Assembly: GCA_903895195.1 (NCBI GenBank)
Contig: CAITSZ010000011.1
Location: 310,001-374,000 of the forward strand
DNA length: 64,000 nt
Direction of reading: 5' to 3'
Origin: an uncultured Chlorobiaceae bacterium
Lineage (GTDB): Bacteria; Bacteroidota; Chlorobiia; Chlorobiales; Chlorobiaceae
Of the stretch, positions 57,311 to 64,000 are shown in pieces. The position numbers were made by a program, and so were the translations under genes. Positions within the stretch are counted from its first letter, which is position 1, and every line of letters begins with the position of its first letter. The notes below the pieces were generated by a model. It worked only from the letters and a program-made list of their open reading frames with translations, was not told where the DNA came from and searched no databases.

Positions 57311-58444
57311 ATGAAAAAAACAGTAAAAATAGGGTTCATTGGTAGTGGATGGGCTAAAATAGCTCAAGCTCCGGCATTCTCATTGATGGATAATGTAGAG
57401 CTTTCGGCAGTGGCAAGCCCAACCGAACTGAACCGTCAGAAGTTCATGTCTATGTTTGGTATAGCCCAGGGTTTTTCCGATTGGCGCGACATGCTTAAGT
57501 GCGACCTTGACTTTGTCTGCGTCACGACCCCGCCCTCCCTTCATGCCGACATGGTAACGGGAGTGCTTCAAAGTGGCAAAAGCGTCCTGTGCGAAAAGCC
57601 TTTTGCCCTCGGTCTTCTCGATGCAACAGCAATGGTTGATGTAGCATCTAAATCTCCCGGGCTGGCCCTTCTCGACCACCAGCTCCGCTTTCATCCCGCC
57701 GTTCGTGGCATGAAACAAATGATTGATGGTGGTGAAATTGGCAAAGTCTATGAGGTTCGCGCCGTCGTCAATCTTGCCAGTCGTAACCGGCCTGACATGC
57801 CTTGGTCATGGTGGTGCGATGCTTCAAGAGGCGGTGGCGCTCTCAGTGCGATAGGCTCTCATCTTATCGACTTGAATCGCTATCTCATTGGAGAGATTGC
57901 TGAAGTATCATGCGATCTCTCCACCAGTATTCCCTTGCGCCCGGATAATAGTGGCAAGCCCTGTGCAGTGACCTCCGATGACAACTTTGCAATGATGATG
58001 AAGTTCGGACCCTCCTCCGTTGCCCTTGGCTGCTCCTCTCTCATGCACGTCACCACGGTTGGGGCATACACATGGTTCTCTTTTGAGGTTGTAGGAAGCC
58101 TCAAGACTGTAAGGCTTGACGGTGCAGGCAGGCTCTGGGAAGTGACAAACGATAATGCAAGACGGGGTCGTAGCCTTATCGACGCCCCAAGGTGGAAACT
58201 CATTGAACCGATGCTTTCTTGGGACGAGCTGGTCCTTCAGGAAAAGATCAGACAGTCCTCACTCGCTGTGCACGGTATTTTTGCTGTCGGTTTTGCCTTT
58301 CTTGCCCACCGGATTGTCAAGGCACTCCGTAACAAAGAAAAAACCCTGCACGATGCGGCAGGGTTTATTGATGGCCTGAAGATTCAGAAGGTACTTCAGG
58401 CCGGTTATCGCTCCAACAGGCTTCGCAACTGGGTCAAGGTCTGA
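57311..58444 (+). CDS. Gfo/Idh/MocA-family oxidoreductase
   Basis: A 377-residue NAD(P)-dependent oxidoreductase. The N-terminal Rossmann fold starts [18 protein letters not shown], with [14 protein letters not shown] and [15 protein letters not shown] (the EKP lysine), followed by [16 protein letters not shown] and [19 protein letters not shown] (catalytic-type His). The substrate, sugar or otherwise, cannot be told. It begins immediately after the hemN terminator without a ribosome-binding site, so it may use its own weak promoter or a leaderless start. It converges on the ABC-F gene with a 4-bp gap. Confidence 0.85.
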   Translation: MKKTVKIGFIGSGWAKIAQAPAFSLMDNVELSAVASPTELNRQKFMSMFGIAQGFSDWRDMLKCDLDFVCVTTPPSLHADMVTGVLQSGKSVLCEKPFALGLLDATAMVDVASKSPGLALLDHQLRFHPAVRGMKQMIDGGEIGKVYEVRAVVNLASRNRPDMPWSWWCDASRGGGALSAIGSHLIDLNRYLIGEIAEVSCDLSTSIPLRPDNSGKPCAVTSDDNFAMMMKFGPSSVALGCSSLMHVTTVGAYTWFSFEVVGSLKTVRLDGAGRLWEVTNDNARRGRSLIDAPRWKLIEPMLSWDELVLQEKIRQSSLAVHGIFAVGFAFLAHRIVKALRNKEKTLHDAAGFIDGLKIQKVLQAGYRSNRLRNWVKV

Positions 58445-58448
58445 CCCT

Positions 58449-60407
58449 TTACGAATACCGTTCCCACTCGGCAAAAACTGCACTCAGTTCACTGCAGAGC
58501 TTATGGTACTCATCAAGAACCTTGGCATTCTCATTCTGGCTCTTCTTGTAAAAATCCTCTGTCGCCATCATTGTCTCAACTGACTCTTTTTTCTTCTCAA
58601 GCTGATTGATCTTCAACTCAAGCTCATCGATTTTCTTCTTATCCTTCTTTGCGCTGGCGCTCTTCTCAGCCTGTACTTTCTCTTTCTCGGTCACCTTTAC
58701 CGGAGCGCTCTGCCCCTTCTGCCGGCTCGCTGCTTCCAGTTTGCGCTCATCTTCAATTACCTTTTCAGCCTTCTCCAGATACTCCGCATAGGTCCCTAAA
58801 TAGAGCTGAAGAGTGCCGTTTTTTATCTCTACAACTTTATTGACCAGACTGTCCAGAAAATACCTGTCATGGCTCACGATCAACAACGTCCCGTCATAGT
58901 ACTCCAAAGAGTCAATCAGCATCTCTTTAGAACGCATATCAAGGTGATTGGTCGGTTCATCCATGATCAGAAGGTTCGATGCCTGAAGCAGGATTTTTGC
59001 CAGAGCAACCCTCGATTTTTCCCCGCCCGACAAAACCCTGATCTTTTTATTGACGGCATCTCCGCTGAAAAGAAAGCATCCGAGAATATCACGCACTTTT
59101 TTCTGAGCCTCAGAAGTTGGAGCAGAATCGACCATTTCCGTATAAACGCTTTTTTCTTGTGACAGGTTTTCCGTCTGATGCTGCGCAAAGTAATTCAGGG
59201 AAACATTGTGCCCCATGGTAAGTTTGCCTTCAAAGTCAATGTGACCGGCAAGAATTTTGCAGAACGTTGTTTTCCCCGCTCCGTTTGAACCGACAATAGC
59301 AATCCTGTCACCTCGCATCACTTCCAGATCTATCCCTGTCAGTACCTGTTTTTTTGATCCGTCCGGAAGGATATAGGCTTTTTTGACGCCATCAAGCCGC
59401 ATCACTTCACGTCCGGATGGATTTGCTTTTGGAAAACGGAAAGAGATTCTTGAAAGATCTTCCTCCGGCGACTGCATATTCTTTTCCATTTTTTCCATCT
59501 GACGCAGCCGGCTCTGCGCCTGCCTGGCTTTAGTCGCCTTGTAGCGGAATCGATCGACAAAAGCCTTCAATTCAGCCACTTTTTTGACATCATTTTCATA
59601 TTTACCCATCATCAGTTCATACCGCTCAGCCTTCTCCTTTTCGTAATAGGAGTAGTTGCCCTTGTATTCATTTATCTGCGTGAATGCAATTTCCAGGGTT
59701 TTGGTGGTAAGCTTGTCAAGGAAAAAACGGTCATGCGAAACTATGATGTAGCTGTGCTCGTAGTTGAGCAGATAATTTTCAAGCCAGCGCAGAGAGTCGA
59801 TATCAAGGTGGTTTGTCGGTTCATCAAGCAGCAGCAGCGTCGGGTTCTGCAACAGCAGTTTTGTCAGATGCAGGCGCATCTGCCACCCGCCTGAAAAATC
59901 CTTGACTTTTTTATGAAAATCTATTTCACTGAACCCGAGTCCACCGAGAACCTTCTCTGCATTAGACTGCATAGTGTATCCTCCAAGATGGTCAAACTCA
60001 TGCATCGCATCCGAAAAACGCTCGATAAGCAGGTGGTAAGCTTCTCCTTCATAATCCTGATCAGGCAGAGCAAGCTCGTGTTCCATGCGGGTTATTTTAT
60101 CCGATAGCTCGAAAAGCCTTACGTTTGCCTGAAGAGAATATTGCAAGGCAGTTTTTTCAAGATCGGCATCAAACGAGATTTCCTGTGGAAGATACCCTAT
60201 CGTGGTTTCAGCAGATTTAAGAAATTGCCCGCTGATAATGAGTGCTGAGTCTGTATTCGGACCGCTTATTAGACGGAGGAGAGTTGTTTTTCCTGTACCG
60301 TTAAGACCGACAAGACTTACATGGTCTTTGTCTCCTACGCGGAATGATGAATCGTTCAGGAGTTCTTTGGTGCCGACACTGAGAGAGAGGTTTCTTGCTT
60401 CAAGCAT
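58449..60407 (-). CDS. ABC-F family ATPase (ribosome-associated)
   Basis: A 652-residue tandem ABC ATPase without membrane helices. Two Walker A motifs ([17 protein letters not shown] and [16 protein letters not shown]), two signature sequences ([18 protein letters not shown] and [18 protein letters not shown]), Walker [13 protein letters not shown] and [12 protein letters not shown], the inter-domain P-site linker rich in basic residues (about 250-330), and a C-terminal coiled coil ([20 protein letters not shown]). This is the Uup/YdiF/YfmR-type layout. It may resolve stalled ribosomes, but the subclass is not certain. Confidence 0.92.
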   Translation of the reverse strand: MLEARNLSLSVGTKELLNDSSFRVGDKDHVSLVGLNGTGKTTLLRLISGPNTDSALIISGQFLKSAETTIGYLPQEISFDADLEKTALQYSLQANVRLFELSDKITRMEHELALPDQDYEGEAYHLLIERFSDAMHEFDHLGGYTMQSNAEKVLGGLGFSEIDFHKKVKDFSGGWQMRLHLTKLLLQNPTLLLLDEPTNHLDIDSLRWLENYLLNYEHSYIIVSHDRFFLDKLTTKTLEIAFTQINEYKGNYSYYEKEKAERYELMMGKYENDVKKVAELKAFVDRFRYKATKARQAQSRLRQMEKMEKNMQSPEEDLSRISFRFPKANPSGREVMRLDGVKKAYILPDGSKKQVLTGIDLEVMRGDRIAIVGSNGAGKTTFCKILAGHIDFEGKLTMGHNVSLNYFAQHQTENLSQEKSVYTEMVDSAPTSEAQKKVRDILGCFLFSGDAVNKKIRVLSGGEKSRVALAKILLQASNLLIMDEPTNHLDMRSKEMLIDSLEYYDGTLLIVSHDRYFLDSLVNKVVEIKNGTLQLYLGTYAEYLEKAEKVIEDERKLEAASRQKGQSAPVKVTEKEKVQAEKSASAKKDKKKIDELELKINQLEKKKESVETMMATEDFYKKSQNENAKVLDEYHKLCSELSAVFAEWERYS

Positions 60408-60767
60408 GATAGAGAGGACTTATGGAAAAGATCAACATCGTTGAAAAAATTTTATTCATGGGTGAAAAGATACAATATTTCACCAAAGCTTCACGATTCT
60501 TCATCGTATTCTGAGCGGTTCGGTCTTTTTATGAAAGAAAAGTGGATTGAATGAGGACGAACAGCAGCAAAGAGAAGCGGCTCAATGCATCATTTGCGCG
60601 GAATAGCTGTAAATATTTGTTGTTATTACCCGTATGCTTTCCCCCGTGAGAGGAGGATATGCTAAATTATTATCGTTATATAGAGCAAGGTATTAGCGAA
60701 AAGGTCGTCAAAACTAAAGTATACTATGAGGACTATGATCATCTCAGCGAGAGAGGGCCGCTAAATT
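60408..60767. other. 360-bp region upstream of the tolC-macAB operon
   Basis: It should hold the divergent promoters of the ABC-F gene and the efflux operon. A perfect AGAGGAGGA occurs at 60650-60658, but the ATG after it (60659) is only 2 bases away. The frame from there (MLNYYRYIEQGISEKVVKTK..., 69 codons) overlaps the start of tolC and is unfamiliar. I see no operator or RNA structure. Confidence 0.4.
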
Positions 60768-62030
60768 ATGAAGGCAACAATCAATATGTTCCTGGCGGTG
60801 CTTTTCTTTGCATCAGCCTCACCGCTTCAAGCCGACGATTCCCTGACATGGGAACAGTGCGCGAGTGAAGCAAAGCGTGCGCATCCCGATCTCTATACGG
60901 CTCTTGCACTCCTGCAGCAGGCAGAAGCCGACAGGCAGGTAACAGGAGGTTCCCGCCTTCCCCAACTCAGTCTCAGTGTGAGTGCTATCGAGAACGGAAC
61001 GTCCGGGCTCGGCTCTTCCGCTCTCTCTTCTTATGCCTTGTCGGCACAGCAGTTGCTCTATGATGGCGGTAAAGCGGCAAACCAGATTGCCAGTAACACC
61101 GAAGCAATCAATGCAGCCCAGTATAACTATGACGCTGTGTTGGCCAATGTCCGCTTTGCCCTCCGATCAGCATTCACCCAATTGCTCAAAGCACAGGATC
61201 TTGTCGGGCTTGCCAGTGAAATTGCCGAACGGCGACAGAATAATGTCCGCCTGATCAGTCTCCGCTATCAGGGCGGTCGTGAACACATCGGCTCGCTTCG
61301 TCAGGCTGAGGCCGACCTGGCGCAGGCGCAGTTTGAAGTCTCCCAGGCCAAACGCGGCCTTGTGCTTGCCCAGACAACCCTCGCTTCAGCACTCGGCCGC
61401 GATACACACCAGCCGCTCAGGGTTCAGGGTGCGTTTAAAACCAACGACCTGACGGAAAGAAAACCCGATCTTGCCCAGCTCGCAAAAAACCATCCCCTTT
61501 TTCAGCAGCTCGACACCAGAAGCAAAGCTGCGCGTTTCGATCTCGATGCTTCCAAAAGTGCCTTTTCACCCCAGCTTTACCTGACCTCTTCGGTTGGTCG
61601 AGGTACCTATGACCGCCTGCCGACCGATGCGACGAACTGGAGTGCAGGGGTTACGGTTTCCGTACCCATTTATCAAGGCGGCAGCGGCCGGGCACGGGTA
61701 GCCAAAGCAAGTGCCGTTTTGAGTCAGCAGAATGCCCTTGAAAAGAGCGGCTTTCTGTTGCTCTACAACGCGCTCGAACAGAGCTGGAAAAGTTTTCAGG
61801 ATGCCCGTCAGGCAGTGCTTGTTCAAAACAAACAGCTACTGGCCGCAACCGATCGCTCTAAAATAGCCAACGCCCAATACTCGAATGGTCTGGTGACCTT
61901 CAACGACTGGGTGATTATTGAAAACAATCTGGTAAACGCAAAAAAGAATTATCTCAATGCCGAGGCTGATATGCTGCTTGCCGAGGCTCAATGGATCCAG
62001 TCAAAAGGAGGAGCGCTTGAAGGTCAGTAG
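60768..62030 (+). CDS. tolC: TolC-family outer-membrane efflux protein
   Basis: A 420-residue outer-membrane channel. A signal peptide (INMFLAVLFFASASPLQADD) is followed by two OEP repeats with long coiled coils: LTWEQCASEAKRAHPDL at the front, SSYALSAQQLLYDGGKAANQ, and in the second half SAGVTVSVPIYQGGSGRARV. The GAGAGGG upstream is 11-12 bases away. It is the first gene of a tolC-macA-macB operon; its end overlaps the next gene by 14 bp. Confidence 0.92.
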   Translation: MKATINMFLAVLFFASASPLQADDSLTWEQCASEAKRAHPDLYTALALLQQAEADRQVTGGSRLPQLSLSVSAIENGTSGLGSSALSSYALSAQQLLYDGGKAANQIASNTEAINAAQYNYDAVLANVRFALRSAFTQLLKAQDLVGLASEIAERRQNNVRLISLRYQGGREHIGSLRQAEADLAQAQFEVSQAKRGLVLAQTTLASALGRDTHQPLRVQGAFKTNDLTERKPDLAQLAKNHPLFQQLDTRSKAARFDLDASKSAFSPQLYLTSSVGRGTYDRLPTDATNWSAGVTVSVPIYQGGSGRARVAKASAVLSQQNALEKSGFLLLYNALEQSWKSFQDARQAVLVQNKQLLAATDRSKIANAQYSNGLVTFNDWVIIENNLVNAKKNYLNAEADMLLAEAQWIQSKGGALEGQ

Positions 62031-62991
62031 GAATACGCTGGTATGGGGCATTGCAATTGCAATAGCAGTTCTGGGAGTTGGAGGATTCTTTTTCTTTAAG
62101 GGAACCCGCCAACCAGAAAAACGTTTTGATCAAATTCATCCTTCACGAGGAAGCATCAGCCAGGTAATCTCAACAACCGGAGCGGTTGAACCTCAGAACC
62201 GCGTGAAAATCCAGTCATCGGTTGGTGGCAGAATTGAGGAAATTCTTGTTGAGGAAGGCCGTCTTGTAAAGAAAGGAGCTGTGCTTGCCATGCTCAGTTC
62301 GACCGAACGTGCAGCTCTGCTTGATGCAGCCAAACTCCAAGGCAAAAGTGAAGAGAGCTACTGGAACAATGTCTATAAAAAGACGGCAGTCATCGCTCCT
62401 ATGGATGGTCAGGTTATTGTGCGCAGTGTCGACCCCGGCCAGACCGTAACGGCGAGTGATTCACTCTTTGTACTGTCGGATCATCTTATCGTCAAGGCGT
62501 TTGTCGATGAAACCGATATCGGACGCGTGAAAATCGGGCAGAAAGCGCTTGTCGGCCTTGACGCCTATCCTGACATACGGGTAACCGGTACTGTTGAGCA
62601 TATCTACTATGAGTCACATCTGCAGAACAACGTCAACATCTACAATGTCGATATTATTCCCGACCGCATTCCCGATGTATTCCGTTCAGGTATGAGCGCC
62701 AATATCAAGATCATCGTGCAGGAAAAGAAAGGAGCACTCTTGTTACCCTTCACAGCTGTTCAGAATAGAAACGGCAAAACCTTTGTGCGCCAGAAAAGTG
62801 ACGATACCGAAAAAGGAAGGCGATACACCAGGGTGGAGACAGGATTGCAGGATGGCAGCAACATCGAGATCCTTGACGGGTTAACAGAGAGCTCTCTGGT
62901 ACTGATACCCGATACCACCTTTGTGATACCAAAAAACAAAGCAGGTGGAAATCCCTTTTCGCCCCAACAGCCCCGTCGATCAAAACCATGA
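62017..62991 (+). CDS. macA: Periplasmic adaptor (HlyD/MacA-like) of a tripartite efflux pump
   Basis: A 324-residue membrane-fusion protein. An N-terminal helix ([20 protein letters not shown]) is followed by a lipoyl/barrel-sandwich domain ([40 protein letters not shown]), then beta-barrel and membrane-proximal domains. The usual long alpha-hairpin is very short here ([18 protein letters not shown]). The start is a TTG with AAAGGAGG at ideal spacing, so it is favoured over an ATG at 61957. It overlaps tolC and is coupled to macB by ATGA. Confidence 0.88.
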   Translation: MKVSRNTLVWGIAIAIAVLGVGGFFFFKGTRQPEKRFDQIHPSRGSISQVISTTGAVEPQNRVKIQSSVGGRIEEILVEEGRLVKKGAVLAMLSSTERAALLDAAKLQGKSEESYWNNVYKKTAVIAPMDGQVIVRSVDPGQTVTASDSLFVLSDHLIVKAFVDETDIGRVKIGQKALVGLDAYPDIRVTGTVEHIYYESHLQNNVNIYNVDIIPDRIPDVFRSGMSANIKIIVQEKKGALLLPFTAVQNRNGKTFVRQKSDDTEKGRRYTRVETGLQDGSNIEILDGLTESSLVLIPDTTFVIPKNKAGGNPFSPQQPRRSKP

Positions 62992-64000
62992 GCAGCATGC
63001 TTGAGCTTGTCGATGTTCACCGGACATACCTGATCGGCGAAAGCACCGTTAATGCACTGCGCGGTGTTTCTCTGACTATAGAACAGGGGGAGTTTGTGGC
63101 CATCATGGGAGCATCGGGGTCAGGCAAATCCTCACTGCTGCAGATTCTCGGTCTTCTGGACAACCCCGACAAGGGTGAGTACCGGATTTTTGGCAACAAT
63201 GTCAACACCATGACGGAGGATGAGCAGGCCGGAGTGCGCAACAATGTTGCCGGGTTTGTGTTTCAGCAGTTTCATCTGCTCAAGCGGATGGACATTGTCG
63301 ATAATGTCCGGCTCCCCTATATCTACAGCGGGCTTAAAGGAAACTTTCGCAAAGAGGCGATTGACCGGCTCAAGATGGTTGGTCTTGAGCATAGGATTGA
63401 TCATACGCCCAACCAGCTTTCAGGAGGCGAACAGCAGCGTGTTGCCATAGCAAGGGCGCTGGTTCGAGATCCGTTGATCATTTTTGCCGATGAACCGACG
63501 GGCAATCTCGATACGAAGAATTCAGCCGAAATCATGAAAATCCTGCAAGGCCTTCATGCAGAGGGTAAAACCATCATCATGGTCACGCATGAAAATGAGA
63601 TTGCTGAATATGCCGGTCGGGTCATTACCATGCGGGATGGTGTCATTGTCAGTGATGAGCGCAAACAGGGAAAAGAACCCTTTCTTGCAGTTGCTGCGAA
63701 GAGCAGCTTTGACATCCATGGCGCCACAAAGGGATCGCTCTTGCAGGATGGCCGGGTTATGGGATTTATAGCTCAGGCTTTTCAGTCAATTCTGGCCAAC
63801 AAGATGCGCTCTTTTCTTTCCGTGCTCGGAATTCTGGTTGGAGTTGCCTCAGTCATTGCCATGATGGCCCTTGGCGAAGGAGCCAAGGCTTCAATGCAGG
63901 AACAGCTGAAATCGATGGGTTCCAACATGCTCTCGATCAGGGCCGGATCGGCGAAAATCAGGGGAGCCGCTCAGGGGGCCGGTGCTGTTGCCCGCTTTAC
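62988..64000 (+). CDS. macB: MacB-type ABC exporter, ATPase-permease fusion, 3'-truncated by window edge
   Basis: The frame opens at ATG overlapping the macA stop and stays open to the last base (337 codons visible). ATPase: [20 protein letters not shown] (Walker A), [18 protein letters not shown] (Q-loop), [17 protein letters not shown] (signature) and [13 protein letters not shown] (Walker B). A linker leads to the first permease helix ([20 protein letters not shown]) and the beginning of the periplasmic domain. It would work with the MacA- and TolC-like proteins to export a substrate (antibiotic, peptide or lipid) that cannot be told from sequence. Confidence 0.93.
   Translation, partial: MSSMLELVDVHRTYLIGESTVNALRGVSLTIEQGEFVAIMGASGSGKSSLLQILGLLDNPDKGEYRIFGNNVNTMTEDEQAGVRNNVAGFVFQQFHLLKRMDIVDNVRLPYIYSGLKGNFRKEAIDRLKMVGLEHRIDHTPNQLSGGEQQRVAIARALVRDPLIIFADEPTGNLDTKNSAEIMKILQGLHAEGKTIIMVTHENEIAEYAGRVITMRDGVIVSDERKQGKEPFLAVAAKSSFDIHGATKGSLLQDGRVMGFIAQAFQSILANKMRSFLSVLGILVGVASVIAMMALGEGAKASMQEQLKSMGSNMLSIRAGSAKIRGAAQGAGAVARF

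Noticed and set aside
1-64000. CRISPR arrays, rRNA operons, intact insertion sequences
   Set aside because: Reading through all intergenic gaps showed no regularly spaced repeats, no rRNA and no transposase gene.

Overview
The window looks like chromosomal DNA from a green sulfur bacterium (Chlorobiales, Chlorobium/Pelodictyon-like). The inference rests on gene content: a bacteriochlorophyll/chlorophyll synthase of the UbiA family (bchG) beside trpD and rpmB, a single-chain pyruvate:ferredoxin oxidoreductase, anaerobic HemN, a stand-alone C-terminal half of CarB, a PPi-type phosphofructokinase, a DnaG primase with a degenerate zinc finger of the Bacteroidetes/Chlorobi kind, and a DUF3098-like small membrane protein. 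I cannot fix the species. No rRNA, complete tRNA, CRISPR array or intact insertion sequence was seen.

Region 1 (about 1-13,600) opens with the 3' part of ftsW. The next cell-wall gene expected (murG) is absent. An accessory stretch follows: a divergent XRE regulator with two 15-bp operator palindromes, a vWA-domain protein, and a diverged FtsZ/tubulin-like protein with altered nucleotide-binding glycines but FtsZ-like C-terminal motifs. Then come small, hypothetical and broken genes (DUF2085, a zinc-ribbon protein, a tRNA D-arm remnant, a 5'-truncated fragment). A roughly 1,600-residue SF1 helicase-nuclease has a C-terminal HTH tail cut off by a one-base frameshift inside a 153-bp tandem repeat. 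The stretch ends with a membrane-anchored metallophosphoesterase. This region holds the best candidates for undescribed biology: the vWA/FtsZ-like pair and the helicase-nuclease with its small upstream partner.

Region 2 (about 14,000-34,500) is ordinary core metabolism and information processing: nifJ, an rRNA/tRNA methyltransferase, gcvH-gcvPA, dapA, a frameshifted TfoX-like gene, recN, psd, tilS, rnhA, rpmB, bchG, trpD, an M24 aminopeptidase, cutA, holB, ilvE and pfp. Convergent neighbours often touch or overlap by a few bases.

Region 3 (about 34,700-60,400) continues with core genes: a FtsX-like permease, ispF, pyrD, glgP, a phosphoesterase, two ferritin-like proteins, the carB C-terminal half, ribBA, glyA, dnaG, an exbB-exbD-exbD-tonB operon, argD with a small membrane protein, NDH-2 with a small partner, a cupin with purE, hemN, a Gfo/Idh/MocA oxidoreductase and an ABC-F ATPase.

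Region 4 (60,768 to the end) is a tripartite efflux operon, tolC-macA-macB, with overlapping genes. The macB gene runs off the end of the window.
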